Assembly: GCF_010993735.1 (NCBI RefSeq)
Contig: NZ_WQNI01000013.1
Span: 346,665 to 410,664, forward strand
Source of the DNA: Chelativorans alearensis
Lineage (GTDB): Bacteria; Pseudomonadota; Alphaproteobacteria; Rhizobiales; Rhizobiaceae
Reading direction: 5' to 3'
DNA: 64,000 nt
Below are positions 25,480 to 34,679 of the stretch, piece after piece. Below the pieces are notes generated by a model that saw nothing but the letters and a program-made list of their open reading frames with translations, had not been told where the DNA came from and made no database searches. The position numbers and the translations under genes were made by a program. Numbering within the stretch: position 1 is the stretch's first letter; each line of letters begins with the position of its first letter.

Positions 25480-26284
25480 GGGGGTTCCATTCCAGTGTGA
25501 ATGTTCCGGTTTTCCCGGTCCGGCTCCTGGCCAGGGTGACGGCAAAGGCCGGCGGGCCGATGGAGCGGGGGAGCGGTCCGGCAAGGGTTTCGCGCAGGGA
25601 AGAGGGCGCGGGGGAGACGAGAAGGCGCGTGGGGGCCGCCGTAGGCTCCGGCTCGGATGAATGGCGGATGAGGAATACGGGCCGCCCGGCATCCCTCGCG
25701 CGATGGTGCAGGCGTCGCGTGGCGGTCAGATCCAGCCTTGCTGGGTTGCCGCGCAGTTCCAGGAAGGTGGCCGAGAAGCCGCCCAGCCGGGCGGCCTCTT
25801 CCGCCGCCCAGAGCGCATCTTCGAGCCGGTTTGCCCGAACCAGGAGAAGCCGGTCGGGGGTGAGGCCGAAGAACTGCTCCACGCTAGGCGCATAGGGAAA
25901 GCCGGCTTCAGCAAGAATGTCCGCTGTGGCGACCCACAGGACCGGCCGAGCGCCCTCGGCCGAGAAGGCGCCCGCTCGCGAGGCAATCGCGGCAAGTGCC
26001 AGCGAAAATCCGGAAACGATCCCGCTGTCGCGGGTCTCACGGCCGATGACCTCCGTTAGAGCCGCCTGCAGGATGCCGCCGCCGAGAGCGGCGTCGAGGC
26101 GCGGCGTTCCCGTTTCCGCGAGGGACATGGGCGCTGCCGCACCCTCGGGGCGGCCGTAACGGCGCAGCACCAGGCTCTCCCCTTCCTCCGGCGCGGCAAG
26201 CCGTTCGGGCAGGGCCCCCTCGATCCTGGCGATTTTCCGGCGCAGGGCGCAAATCGTCTCCTGCGCCATGGCAGTGCGTGCCAT
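25304..26284 (-). CDS. imuA: RecA-like mutasome accessory protein ImuA
   Basis: This 326-residue protein matches ImuA/SulA-RecA-like proteins: LRRKIARIEG at the N-terminus, LGGGILQAALTEVIG, and AAEEAARLGGFSATFLELRG. ImuA binds the mutasome and helps DnaE2-dependent mutagenesis. The ATG at 26284 was chosen for a GGAG eight bases upstream; a second ATG at 26269 lacks one. Its last about 58 codons overlap the imuB reading frame, so either its C-terminus is unusually extended or imuB starts later. It is the first gene of imuA-imuB-dnaE2. Confidence 0.88.
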   Translation of the reverse strand: MARTAMAQETICALRRKIARIEGALPERLAAPEEGESLVLRRYGRPEGAAAPMSLAETGTPRLDAALGGGILQAALTEVIGRETRDSGIVSGFSLALAAIASRAGAFSAEGARPVLWVATADILAEAGFPYAPSVEQFFGLTPDRLLLVRANRLEDALWAAEEAARLGGFSATFLELRGNPARLDLTATRRLHHRARDAGRPVFLIRHSSEPEPTAAPTRLLVSPAPSSLRETLAGPLPRSIGPPAFAVTLARSRTGKTGTFTLEWNPHDFVFQERWPTGERGSAFKSSRGAQDTGGMATASFDRPDPAPPVRGGLAPARKERRAG

Positions 26285-26302
26285 GCCGTCCGCTCCGGCC
26301 GT

Positions 26303-26331
26303 TTATTCTGTTCCTGTTATGTTCCTATCAA
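26303..26331 (-). promoter_or_regulatory. imuA promoter with alphaproteobacterial LexA box
   Basis: On the minus strand TTGATA (26326-26331) and GAATAA (26303-26308) are 17 bases apart. In the spacer, at 26310-26324, stands GTTC-N7-GTTC (GAAC-N7-GAAC on the transcribed strand), the LexA operator known from alphaproteobacteria. It lies 25 bases from the imuA start, so LexA would block RNA polymerase and DNA damage would induce the mutasome. Confidence 0.8.
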
Positions 26332-26467
26332 TTCCAGAGCTTTGCCCAAGAGTCAAGAAGGATTATATTCCTTCCTGTGATGCGTTATTTCCCTAAAAAG
26401 GAGAGGAACCACCTGCGCTCTCGAATCCGGCGCCGGAAAACGCTATATGCGCGGCAAAGGACACAAG

Positions 26468-26911
26468 ATGGCACGCATCTACCAGACACGCGCCTGGCAC
26501 GACCAGCTCTCTCCCTCTCTCGCCGAATTCGAACTTCTGGCGATGGAGACCTATGCCAACCTGCCGAAGGAGTTTCGTGAACTCACCGGCGACATCGTCA
26601 TCCAGATCGACGAGTTTCCCACCGAGGAGATCATGGACGACCTGGCGTTGGAAACGCCGTTCGACCTGCTCGGCCTGTTCGAGGGGCGCGGCATCGCCGA
26701 GCGCTGGAACCCGGCTACCGGCGAAGGGCCCAACCGCATCACGCTCTACCGCCGCGCCATCCTCGACTACTGGGCCGAGAACGAGGAGACGCTGGGTGAC
26801 ATCGTGGCGCATGTGCTGATCCACGAGATCGGCCATCATTTCGGCCTGTCGGACGACGATATGGCGCGCATCGAGGAGAACGCAGGTGAGTGGCCGAGCG
26901 CCAGTGCGTGA
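26468..26911 (+). CDS. Zincin-like metallopeptidase family protein (HExxH)
   Basis: This 147-residue protein contains the zinc-protease signature HEIGHHFGLSDDD near the C-terminus (HExxH then a downstream acid), within the PF06262-type small metallopeptidase family. These are single-domain cytoplasmic proteins of unknown substrate. The ATG at 26468 was preferred to the one at 26447 because AGGA stands about six bases upstream and the family begins near this point. It diverges from the imuA operon, but nothing links it to SOS apart from position. Confidence 0.82.
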   Translation: MARIYQTRAWHDQLSPSLAEFELLAMETYANLPKEFRELTGDIVIQIDEFPTEEIMDDLALETPFDLLGLFEGRGIAERWNPATGEGPNRITLYRRAILDYWAENEETLGDIVAHVLIHEIGHHFGLSDDDMARIEENAGEWPSASA

Positions 26912-26973
26912 CCATCCCGGCCGAATGGAGCGAAGCGGAGTGAGAGCCGGGGATCCACTCCGGGGCATTTCAT

Positions 26974-27031
26974 GGTCCGGAATGGGTTCCGGACAGCCTC
27001 CGCTATCGCGCCGGCTTCCGGAACGATGCGT
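26974..27031. repeat. Second palindromic repeat family, copy 1
   Basis: The stretch begins GTCCGGAATGGGTTCCGG and continues through CAGCCTCCG to CGGCTTCCGGAACGATGCG. A clear homologue lies at 45599-45660 (with an added inverted arm to its left). It occupies much of the 130-base gap between the metallopeptidase and DUF1737 genes; a second palindromic block, CGGCCGAATGGAGCG, is just upstream at about 26925-26965. Confidence 0.65.
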
Positions 27032-27041
27032 GTCGTAGGGC

Positions 27042-27248
27042 TCAATAATCGCCCAGCTTGATGTCCGGTGTATAGTCCACCCCTTCCACTTCCTTGTAGA
27101 CGGCCTGGCCGCAGCGCATGGTCTGTGTCTCGGTGTCATAGGCGTAAGTGGGGCCGCCGTGGAGGAGCCAGCCCTTATTCAGGGCCGCGGTGACCTTGTG
27201 ACAGAAGCTGGAATTGTCGGGCCCGGTCAGGAAGCGGTAGAGCCTCAT
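27042..27248 (-). CDS. DUF1737-domain small protein
   Basis: This 68-residue protein fits the DUF1737 family: MRLYRFLTGPDNSSFCHKV, ALNKGWLLHGGPTYAYD and YTPDIKLGDY. The function is unknown. Its start at 27248 overlaps the CoA-ester lyase stop by ATGA, so it is translationally coupled to it. Cytoplasmic, no signal sequence. Confidence 0.75.
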   Translation of the reverse strand: MRLYRFLTGPDNSSFCHKVTAALNKGWLLHGGPTYAYDTETQTMRCGQAVYKEVEGVDYTPDIKLGDY

Positions 27249-28135
27249 TCGCCTTTCTCCTCGATTTGTTTCGCCTTGGCGAGCAGCCCTTCGGCCATCT
27301 CCAGATGCAGGCGCTCGATCATGCGGCCGTTCAGCGAGACGACGCCGCGGAAGCGGTTTTCCGGTTTGGCGAATTCGGCCACGACGGCCTGGGCCTCGGC
27401 CACCTCCCCCTTCGTCGGCGCGAACGCGGCGTTGGCGGGGGCGATCTGTGCCGGGTGGATGAGCGTCTTGCCGTCGAAGCCCATGGCGCGGGCCTCGGCG
27501 CATTCGCGGGCGAAGGCTTCAAGATCGCGGAAATCGTTCATCACGCCGTCGAGCACGGTGAGGTTGCCGGCGCGGGCGGCGAGCACGAGCTGCATCAGCC
27601 ATGGTAGGAGATTGCCGCGGCCGGGGCCGGGGGCGATGCCGGTTTCCCTCACCAGATCGTTGGTGCCGGCGACGAGGCAGGCGAGCCGTGCCGCCGGGTC
27701 GCGGCCCAATTCGGCGATGGGGCCGGCATTGAGGAGGGAGCGCGAGGTCTCCATCATCGCCCAGAGGCGGAGCGAGCGCGGTGCGTCGGTCTCGTCCAGC
27801 GCCGCGTCGACGTCGAGGATGTCGCGCGGGCCGTCCACCTTGGGGAGCAGGATGGCGTCGGGTTTCAGCGCGCGGGCGGCGAGGAGATCTTCCGTCCCCC
27901 ATTCGCCGGAAAGCGCATTGATGCGGACGACGACCTCGCATTGCGGGCGATTAGGACCGTCGAGGAACCTCCGCAGCCGCTCGCGCGCCTCCGTCTTTTC
28001 TTCAGGCGCAACGGCGTCCTCGAGATCGAAGATGACGGCGTCGCAGGCGAGTGCGGCGCTTTTCTTCAGCGCTTTTTCGTTGCTGGCCGGCACGTAGAGG
28101 ACGGAGCGGCGGAGGCAGGCGAGGGGCTCATGCAT
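27245..28135 (-). CDS. HpcH/HpaI-family CoA-ester lyase (CitE-like)
   Basis: This 296-residue TIM-barrel protein belongs to the CitE/malyl-CoA lyase group: RRSVLYVPASNEKALKKS, the magnesium/CoA region VIFDLEDAVAPEEK and RALKPDAILLPKVDGP, then DGKTLIHPAQIAPAN. It would cleave or hydrolyse a beta-hydroxyacyl-CoA such as malyl- or citramalyl-CoA; which one is not evident. The ATG at 28135 was chosen; a GTG at 28141 adds two residues. It diverges from leuD and precedes the DUF1737 gene. Confidence 0.85.
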   Translation of the reverse strand: MHEPLACLRRSVLYVPASNEKALKKSAALACDAVIFDLEDAVAPEEKTEARERLRRFLDGPNRPQCEVVVRINALSGEWGTEDLLAARALKPDAILLPKVDGPRDILDVDAALDETDAPRSLRLWAMMETSRSLLNAGPIAELGRDPAARLACLVAGTNDLVRETGIAPGPGRGNLLPWLMQLVLAARAGNLTVLDGVMNDFRDLEAFARECAEARAMGFDGKTLIHPAQIAPANAAFAPTKGEVAEAQAVVAEFAKPENRFRGVVSLNGRMIERLHLEMAEGLLAKAKQIEEKGE

Positions 28136-28249
28136 GGGCACATTTCATGGCCGAGCGCGGCGCCGGGCGCAAGAGCCTTTGCTTAGGCCCAAGCTTGATG
28201 TAAATGGTGGCTCGACCCACTCTGCAAGATCAGACAGGCATCAAGGCCA

Positions 28250-28855
28250 ATGGAAAAGTTCACCACGCTCACCGGCGTTGCCGCGCCGCTCCCCATCGTC
28301 AATGTCGATACCGACATGATCATCCCCAAGGATTATCTGAAGACGATCAAGCGCACGGGGCTCGGCACGGGGCTTTTCGCCGAGATGCGGTACAACGAGG
28401 ACGGCTCGGAAAACCCGGAGTTCGTCTTGAACAAGCCGGCCTACCGCAACGCCAAGGTGCTGGTTGCCGGCGACAATTTCGGCTGCGGGTCTTCCCGCGA
28501 GCACGCGCCGTGGGCGCTCGCCGATTTCGGCATCCGCTGCGTCATCTCCACCAGCTTCGCCGACATTTTCTACAACAATTGCTTCAAGAACGGCATCCTG
28601 CCTATCGTCGTCAGCCCGGAGGACCTGGAGAAGCTGATGGACGACGCCGAGCGCGGCGCCAACGCGACGCTGTCGGTGGACCTCGAAGCACAGGAAATCC
28701 GCGGGCCGGACGGCGGCGTCATCACCTTCGAGATCGATGCCTTCAAGCGCCACTGCCTGCTCAATGGGCTCGACGATATCGGGCTGACGCTGGAGAAAGC
28801 GCCGGCCATCGAGACGTTCGAGCACAAATACGCCGAAAGCCGCCCGTGGGCATGA
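28250..28855 (+). CDS. leuD: 3-isopropylmalate dehydratase small subunit
   Basis: This 201-residue protein matches Leu[39 protein letters not shown] and [18 protein letters not shown]. With the LeuC iron-sulfur subunit (not in the window) it isomerises 2-isopropylmalate to 3-isopropylmalate in leucine biosynthesis. Normal family length is about 200. It is followed within 14 bases by the RidA-family gene and then by leuB, consistent with one leu transcription unit. Confidence 0.95.
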   Translation: MEKFTTLTGVAAPLPIVNVDTDMIIPKDYLKTIKRTGLGTGLFAEMRYNEDGSENPEFVLNKPAYRNAKVLVAGDNFGCGSSREHAPWALADFGIRCVISTSFADIFYNNCFKNGILPIVVSPEDLEKLMDDAERGANATLSVDLEAQEIRGPDGGVITFEIDAFKRHCLLNGLDDIGLTLEKAPAIETFEHKYAESRPWA

Positions 28856-28868
28856 GTGGACAAGCCCT

Positions 28869-29261
28869 GTGCGTCACCTGATCTCCACCGGTTCTCCCTT
28901 CGAGAAGACCGCCGGCTACAGCCGTGCGGTGGTCGACGGCGACTGGTGCTTCGTCTCCGGCACCACCGGCTACGATTACGCCACCATGACCATGCCTCCC
29001 GGCGTGGAGGAGCAGGCGAGGAACTGCCTCGCCACCATCCGCGCTGCACTCGAGGAAGGCGGATTCGACATGGCGGATGTGGTGCGGGCGCATTACTACG
29101 TAACGGACCGCGCCTATGTGGACCGCGTCTTCCCCATCCTGGGCGAGGCCTTCGGCGACATCCGGCCGGCGGCGACCATGGTCGTCTGCAAGCTCGCCAA
29201 GCCGGAAATGAAGGTCGAGATCGAGGTGACGGCGCTGAAGCGCGACCGCGCGGGCGCCTAG
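28869..29261 (+). CDS. RidA/YjgF-family deaminase-like protein
   Basis: This 130-residue protein is a Rid-family member: STGSPFEKTAGYSRAVV, GTTGYD in place of the more common GxxPxD, AALEEGGFDMADVVRAHYYVTD and RPAATMVVCKLAKPEMKVEIEV. RidA proteins hydrolyse reactive imine/enamine intermediates from PLP enzymes. The reading frame begins at a GTG at 28869, 13 bases after leuD. It lies between leuD and leuB, suggesting cotranscription. Whether it serves branched-chain amino-acid metabolism is inference. Confidence 0.8.
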   Translation: MRHLISTGSPFEKTAGYSRAVVDGDWCFVSGTTGYDYATMTMPPGVEEQARNCLATIRAALEEGGFDMADVVRAHYYVTDRAYVDRVFPILGEAFGDIRPAATMVVCKLAKPEMKVEIEVTALKRDRAGA

Positions 29262-29379
29262 CTGTCACAAACCTCGGCACCTGCAGGTGTAGCGCGGCCG
29301 TGCCTGATCTTTCGCATCTTGCGCAAGCCCGCGCCGCCGTTTAGCAAGGGCGCGATCTCCATATCCGCAAGAGGCACCC

Positions 29380-30492
29380 ATGGCAACGCGCAAGCTCCTC
29401 CTCCTTCCAGGCGACGGTATCGGTCCCGAGGCGATGGCCGAGGTCACGAAGCTCATCGCCATCATGAACGCCGAGTTCGGCGCCGGCTTCGAGACGGAGG
29501 CGGGGCTGGTCGGCGGCTCGGCTTATGACGCCCATGGCGAGGCCATCTCCGACACCGATATGGAGCGGGCGCTTGCCGCCGACGCGGTTCTGTTCGGCGC
29601 CGTCGGCGGTCCGAAGTGGGACGGTGTGCCCTACGAGGTGCGGCCGGAAGCGGGGCTCCTGCGCCTGCGCAAGGAGATGGAGCTTTTCGCCAACCTGCGC
29701 CCCGCCATCTGCTACCCGGCGCTGGCCGAATCCTCCTCGCTGAAGAAGGAGGTTGTCGAGGGGCTCGATATCCTCATCGTGCGGGAATTAACGGGCGGTG
29801 TGTATTTCGGCGAGCCGAAGGAGATTATTGATCTCGGCAACGGCCAGAAGCGCGGCATCGACACGCAGGTCTACGATACCTTCGAGATTGAGCGCATCTC
29901 CGGCGTCGCCTTCGAGTTGGCGCGCACGCGCGGCAATAAGGTGTGCTCGATGGAAAAGCATAACGTCATGAAGTCCGGCGTGCTTTGGAAGGAGGTCGTG
30001 GCAGAGACCCACAAGGCGAAGTATTCCGATGTCGAACTCACCCACATGTTGGCGGATGCCGGCGGCATGCAGCTCGTGCGGTGGCCAAAGCAGTTCGACG
30101 TGATCGTTACGGACAACCTGTTCGGCGACATGCTGTCCGACGTGGCGGCGATGCTGACGGGCTCGCTCGGTATGCTGCCGTCGGCTTCGCTTGGGAGCCC
30201 GGATCCCAAGACCGGCAGCCGTAAGGCTCTCTACGAGCCGGTGCACGGCTCGGCGCCCGACATCGCCGGCAAGGGGGTGGCCAACCCCATCGCCATGATC
30301 GCTTCCTTCGCAATGTGCTTGCGCTATTCCTTCAACATGATCGCGGAAGCCGACCGCCTGGAGAAGGCGATCTCGGACGTACTGGACGAAGGCTATCGCA
30401 CCGGCGATATCATGTCGGAGGGTATGCGCGAGGTGAGCACCTCGGCGATGGGCGACGCCGTGGTGGAGAAGTTCCGGGCGCTTTCGGCTTAG
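29380..30492 (+). CDS. leuB: 3-isopropylmalate dehydrogenase
   Basis: This 370-residue enzyme is typical Leu[17 protein letters not shown], the REFTGG-like [10 protein letters not shown], the metal-binding [14 protein letters not shown] and [14 protein letters not shown]. It oxidatively decarboxylates 3-isopropylmalate with NAD+, giving the leucine precursor 2-oxoisocaproate. The start at 29380 follows an appropriate purine-rich region (AAGAGGCACCC). The 118-base gap between the RidA-family gene and leuB contains no clear promoter or gene. Confidence 0.96.
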   Translation: MATRKLLLLPGDGIGPEAMAEVTKLIAIMNAEFGAGFETEAGLVGGSAYDAHGEAISDTDMERALAADAVLFGAVGGPKWDGVPYEVRPEAGLLRLRKEMELFANLRPAICYPALAESSSLKKEVVEGLDILIVRELTGGVYFGEPKEIIDLGNGQKRGIDTQVYDTFEIERISGVAFELARTRGNKVCSMEKHNVMKSGVLWKEVVAETHKAKYSDVELTHMLADAGGMQLVRWPKQFDVIVTDNLFGDMLSDVAAMLTGSLGMLPSASLGSPDPKTGSRKALYEPVHGSAPDIAGKGVANPIAMIASFAMCLRYSFNMIAEADRLEKAISDVLDEGYRTGDIMSEGMREVSTSAMGDAVVEKFRALSA

Positions 30493-30513
30493 GCTTTCCG
30501 GCGGCCCCTCTCC

Positions 30514-30539
30514 AGGTGGAGGCGGATTAGCCTCCACCT
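30514..30539. terminator. Stem-loop after leuB (bidirectional hairpin)
   Basis: A perfect ten-base stem (AGGTGGAGGC and GCCTCCACCT) with a six-base loop lies between leuB and the convergent small membrane-protein gene, whose stop codon starts at its last base. No T-run follows on either strand, so it may be an mRNA-stabilising or Rho-assisted end rather than an intrinsic terminator. Confidence 0.5.
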
Positions 30540-30682
30540 CAGGCAAGCGCCAGCAAGAGGGACACGATGACGATGCCCGCCAGGCCGGCGATGAAAATCG
30601 CCCGCCGCAGCGGCGTCTTGAGCACGATGTAGCCTTGGCTGGTATCGCGCCCGGAAAATGTTCTTTTCTGCTTTTCGGCCAT
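30539..30682 (-). CDS. Small single-pass membrane protein
   Basis: This 47-residue open frame has a charged N-terminus (MAEKQKRTFSGRDTSQGYI), a short basic stretch LRRA, and one hydrophobic C-terminal helix (IFIAGLAGIVIVSLLLALA). A GGAG lies about eight bases upstream of the ATG, and codon use resembles the neighbours. The family is not one I recognise by name; a membrane-anchored accessory peptide is likely. It is too short for many ORF filters. Confidence 0.6.
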   Translation of the reverse strand: MAEKQKRTFSGRDTSQGYIVLKTPLRRAIFIAGLAGIVIVSLLLALA

Positions 30683-30742
30683 GCGTGCACTCCCTGCCTC
30701 GGCAAATGAGCGCGGGGGCGAAATGTTCCCCAGGCCAGCGCC

Positions 30743-31219
30743 TCAGAGGAAGGCGATCCAGCGGCCGGCGATGAGTGCGGCGATCCAGATGATCAGCGAC
30801 AGTGCCGCACCGGCCCTGAGGCGAGGGCTTATGGCACCGCCGGTCGTGGCCTTTTGCCAGCCGGCGCCGAGGCGGATGAAAATCGCGTTCGCCGCGCCGA
30901 GGGCGACGAGCGAGACCTTGGTCAGGAATGCCGCGTTGTAGGCGTATTCCAGCGGTTGGACCGAGAACAGCAGGAAGCCGGTGACGACGGCGAGCGCCAG
31001 GCCGATGGCGGAAATTCTTGCCATCAGCCGCAGGAAGGGTGCCGCGGCGATACTCGGGAACAGCCCCAGCATCCTCAGATCCGCCGGCAGGATCCCTCCG
31101 ATCAAGAGCGTCAGCGAAAAGATGTGCGTGGCGTTGAGGAGCGGATAGACATAGAGCGAACGGCGAATAAGCGCCGCCACCTGCCAGTCGTGCAGCGCCT
31201 GCAGCCACTCCGCCAGCAT
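30743..31219 (-). CDS. DUF2214/DUF6644-type membrane protein
   Basis: This 158-residue protein has four or so hydrophobic segments, including LLNATHIFSLTLLIGGILP with a histidine, LMARISAIGLALAVVTGFLLF and the C-terminal LSLIIWIAALIAGRWIAFL. It resembles small inner-membrane proteins of the DUF2214 class, often found next to exported DUF6152 proteins. The function is unknown; the histidine in membrane segment one hints at heme or copper handling but that is speculative. It follows the DUF6152 gene by 13 bases on the same strand. Confidence 0.65.
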   Translation of the reverse strand: MLAEWLQALHDWQVAALIRRSLYVYPLLNATHIFSLTLLIGGILPADLRMLGLFPSIAAAPFLRLMARISAIGLALAVVTGFLLFSVQPLEYAYNAAFLTKVSLVALGAANAIFIRLGAGWQKATTGGAISPRLRAGAALSLIIWIAALIAGRWIAFL

Positions 31220-31232
31220 CCGCGTCGGGCCC

Positions 31233-31646
31233 TCAGGCGCCTGGCACGCGGCTGGGATAGACGTCGTAGGTCTCGCCGTCGACGACGACGCGCGCCGCCT
31301 TCATGCTCAACTGCCCGGGGTCGCGCGAGCGGAAGCCGACGCAGGTCACGGTATCGCCGCTCGCCGCCGCGCCCTCGTCGAAACCGGCGCGCAGCGTCCG
31401 CGTGAGCGGTGCCAGGTCGACGTGCCAGAGGCCGTCTTCGGCGCGTACCGTGAGCGTGACGTGGGGGTTGCCGATATAGATGTCCTCGACGGTGCCGGTG
31501 AGCTCGAAAGGCTCGTCCTCGGTCCAGGCCCAGCCGTGGTGAGCGAGCGCCGGAACGGCGGCGCCGGCGGCAAGGCCGATCCCCAGAGCGAGGATACGCG
31601 GTAGGAAGCGCATCGGCGTTCGACGTCTCATGGCCATCTCCGTCAT
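31233..31646 (-). CDS. DUF6152-type exported protein
   Basis: This protein of about 137 residues carries a signal peptide (MRFLPRILALGIGLAAGAAVPALA) followed by HHGWAW, a motif common to DUF6152 proteins, then an OB-like beta domain (FELTGTVEDIYIGNPHVTLTV). The start is uncertain: the ATG at 31646 has GGAG four bases away, while 31631 has GGAG six bases away. It should be periplasmic. It forms a pair with the downstream membrane protein at 30743. The biological role is not known. Confidence 0.7.
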   Translation of the reverse strand: MTEMAMRRRTPMRFLPRILALGIGLAAGAAVPALAHHGWAWTEDEPFELTGTVEDIYIGNPHVTLTVRAEDGLWHVDLAPLTRTLRAGFDEGAAASGDTVTCVGFRSRDPGQLSMKAARVVVDGETYDVYPSRVPGA

Positions 31647-32023
31647 CTGTCTCCGTTTCCCGCCGTGCCCGAGCCTACGACGAGGAAGCGCGCGGCCAAA
31701 ATCACGTTCAAGCGAGCGACCACGCGGCCGCACGATTGACTTCGCGCCGATTCGGCGTAAAACCCGGCGCGGAAACGGAGACTGCCCGGCTCATGCGCCC
31801 CCACCTTTCAGCGCACCTCATTGCCAGCCTGTTTGACGCCGCCGGGAACAGCGGCGCCGGTTTCCGCTTTACCGAGACGACGGCCAAAACGACCGCCAAA
31901 ACGGTCTGACCTTCCTTGGCCCGCTCGCTCTCTCCCCGAGCCAGGCCGGGGAGGCGAGGAGCCCGCGCGGCCGGCGGGCCTCGGATACCAAGCCAAGCGG
32001 AGAGGGACAGGAGTTAAGAACCC
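31647..32023. other. Gap before asd
   Basis: This 377-base stretch separates the divergent DUF6152 and asd genes. A 38-codon open frame at 31793-31909 on the plus strand ends in a Thr/Lys-rich tail, but its ribosome site is weak and it is not called. GC-rich palindromic segments at 31930-31985 may structure the asd leader. No riboswitch was recognised. Confidence 0.5.
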
Positions 32024-33058
<1,035 letters not shown>

Positions 33059-33063
33059 GGCCG

Positions 33064-33519
33064 ATGCCGCGCGAAATCGTCCTGCGCCCGGGAAGACAAG
33101 CGGACGCGGACGAGATCGCGCGGGTCATGCGGTCGGCGCTGAGCTCCTTCGACTGGATGCCGGTGGTGCATACGCCGGAAGAAGATCGGGCTTTCATCCG
33201 CGGCCATGTGCTGCAGCATCAAAAGGTTACCATCGCCGAGGCAGGGGGTGAGACCCTCGGCTTCATCGCCGTAGAGGGCGAGTGGGTCGAGCAGCTTTAT
33301 CTGAAACCGGGATGGACCGGCCGCGGTATAGGAAGCCGACTGCTCGGCCATGCGACGGCCGCCATGCCGGTCGTCAAGCTTCATTGCTTCCAGGCCAACA
33401 GCAGGGCCCGTCGGTTCTATGAAAGGCACGGATTCGTTGCCGAGGTCTTCGGCGACGGCAGCGGCAACGAGGAGAAGCTGCCGGACATCCGCTATATACG
33501 ATACCGGGCCGTGCGTTGA
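33064..33519 (+). CDS. GNAT-family N-acetyltransferase
   Basis: This 151-residue protein shows the GNAT acetyl-CoA loop YLKPGWTGRGIGSRLLGHA and the C-terminal FQANSRARRFYERHGFVAE block typical of RimI-like enzymes. The start at 33064 lies directly after asd (stop at 33058), so cotranscription is likely. The acceptor is not predictable. Confidence 0.85.
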   Translation: MPREIVLRPGRQADADEIARVMRSALSSFDWMPVVHTPEEDRAFIRGHVLQHQKVTIAEAGGETLGFIAVEGEWVEQLYLKPGWTGRGIGSRLLGHATAAMPVVKLHCFQANSRARRFYERHGFVAEVFGDGSGNEEKLPDIRYIRYRAVR

Positions 33520-33525
33520 GAGCCG

Positions 33526-34200
33526 TCAGGCGTCGCGCTTGAGCGAGAAGACGGCGCTGCTCTTCATCGGCGCGTTCTTGATGTCTCCGACATCGGGCAC
33601 CGGATATTTGGCGAGCGTGCGGAGCCGCGGGCGGGGCAGGTAGGCGCGGCCGGGATCGCCGATAAGCACTTCGATGCCGGCGGCAAGGCAGCGGTCGAGG
33701 AAGGCCGTCACCCGCTCGGCGAGGGTGCGTTCGTAAAAGAGGTCACCGACTGCAACCAAATCCACCGCGGGCGGCGGTCCCGCGGTGAGATCCTGCGCGA
33801 CCACCGCTACGGTGACGCCGTTCGCAAGGGTGTTGAGCGTGAGTGCGGCGATAGCGTTGCGGTCGATCTCGGCCGCGGTCACCGCGCCTGCCCCGGCTTT
33901 CGCCGCGGCGATGGCGACGATGCCGGAGCCGGCACCCAGATCGAGCACCCGTCGGCCGGCCACCGTCCCCGGCCGATCGAGGAGATAACGGGCAAGCACG
34001 GCGCCGCCGGGCCACGGATATGCCCAATAGGGCGGCTGAAATTCGGATCCTTCGTCCTGCTCGGCAAGACGACGCAGGCCGCTCCCCGGATGGGCGGTGT
34101 AAAGCTGGATTCCGGGAAGCGACGGGACTGGCGCAAGGTGCATGTTCGCGCGGATGAAATCCAGCGGGTCGAGTGCTCTGGTCAGCGTGGCTTCCTTCAC
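33526..34200 (-). CDS. METTL20/EtfB-lysine-methyltransferase-like protein
   Basis: This 224-residue class I methyltransferase has the motif PYWAYPWPGGAVLARYLLD and, near the C-terminus, GDPGRAYLPR, both characteristic of METTL20-type enzymes that trimethylate lysines of the electron-transfer flavoprotein beta subunit. The SAM site is LDLGAGSGIVAIAAAKAG. It is convergent with the asd-GNAT pair and lies 17 bases downstream of the MarR gene on the same strand, so it may be the last gene of the nicotinate operon. Automatic annotation often calls such proteins L11 methyltransferase-like, but the length is too short for PrmA. Confidence 0.75.
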   Translation of the reverse strand: MKEATLTRALDPLDFIRANMHLAPVPSLPGIQLYTAHPGSGLRRLAEQDEGSEFQPPYWAYPWPGGAVLARYLLDRPGTVAGRRVLDLGAGSGIVAIAAAKAGAGAVTAAEIDRNAIAALTLNTLANGVTVAVVAQDLTAGPPPAVDLVAVGDLFYERTLAERVTAFLDRCLAAGIEVLIGDPGRAYLPRPRLRTLAKYPVPDVGDIKNAPMKSSAVFSLKRDA

Positions 34201-34217
34201 TTCAGGGCCGCAAGGCG

Positions 34218-34679
34218 CTAGCCGTCCGCCAGCTTCGACAGCAGGCGCAGGAAGGTGGCGGCTTCGCGGGGTGTGAGGGGCGCGAGTGTTTCGTCGGTGA
34301 CATCGCGGGCGCGCGGCAGCAGCGATTCGAGCGCGATGCGGCCCTCATCGGTGAGATTGACCAGGAGGCGGCGGCGGTCGTGGGCGTGCGGCGCGAGGGC
34401 GACAAGGCGGCGCGCCTTCAGCCGGTCGATGACGCCCTTGATCGTGGCCGCGTCCATGGCGATCAGCTGGCCGAGTTGGTTTTGCGAGGTCTCGCCCACC
34501 TCGTAGAGCTTGGCGAGAGCGGCGAATTGCGGCGGCGTGAGGTCTCCGATCCTGGCGGCAAAGATCGCAAGGTGGCGCTGGTTGGCCTTGCGCAGAACGA
34601 AACCCACCTGCTCGTCCAGACGGTAGTCCTCCGCCTTGCGGCCTTCCTCTACCAGTTTCAGCTTGCCGGAGACGCTCAT
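34218..34679 (-). CDS. MarR-family transcriptional repressor of the nicotinate cluster
   Basis: This 153-residue protein is a MarR regulator: TPPQFAALAKLYEVGETSQNQLGQLIAMDAATIKGVIDRLKARRLVALAP contains the winged helix with the recognition helix, and the wing ends in HAHDRRRLLVNLTDEG. Members are dimers that release DNA on binding small aromatic carboxylates. The start at 34679 overlaps the DUF1185 gene stop by ATGA, so it is coexpressed with the catabolic genes, consistent with autoregulation. It probably binds the TTGTGTACAA-type sites before the operon and the transporter; this is inference. Confidence 0.8.
   Translation of the reverse strand: MSVSGKLKLVEEGRKAEDYRLDEQVGFVLRKANQRHLAIFAARIGDLTPPQFAALAKLYEVGETSQNQLGQLIAMDAATIKGVIDRLKARRLVALAPHAHDRRRLLVNLTDEGRIALESLLPRARDVTDETLAPLTPREAATFLRLLSKLADG

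Noticed and set aside
27245..28135. CoA-ester lyase as part of the nicotinate route
   Set aside because: It lies over 6 kb away on a separate unit with leu genes between; no shared operator is visible.
30514..30539. Intrinsic terminator after leuB
   Set aside because: Stem is perfect but there is no T-run on either strand, so only a stem-loop is claimed.
31793..31909. 38-codon open frame before asd
   Set aside because: Ribosome site too distant, composition not convincing, no homologue recognised; it may be chance.
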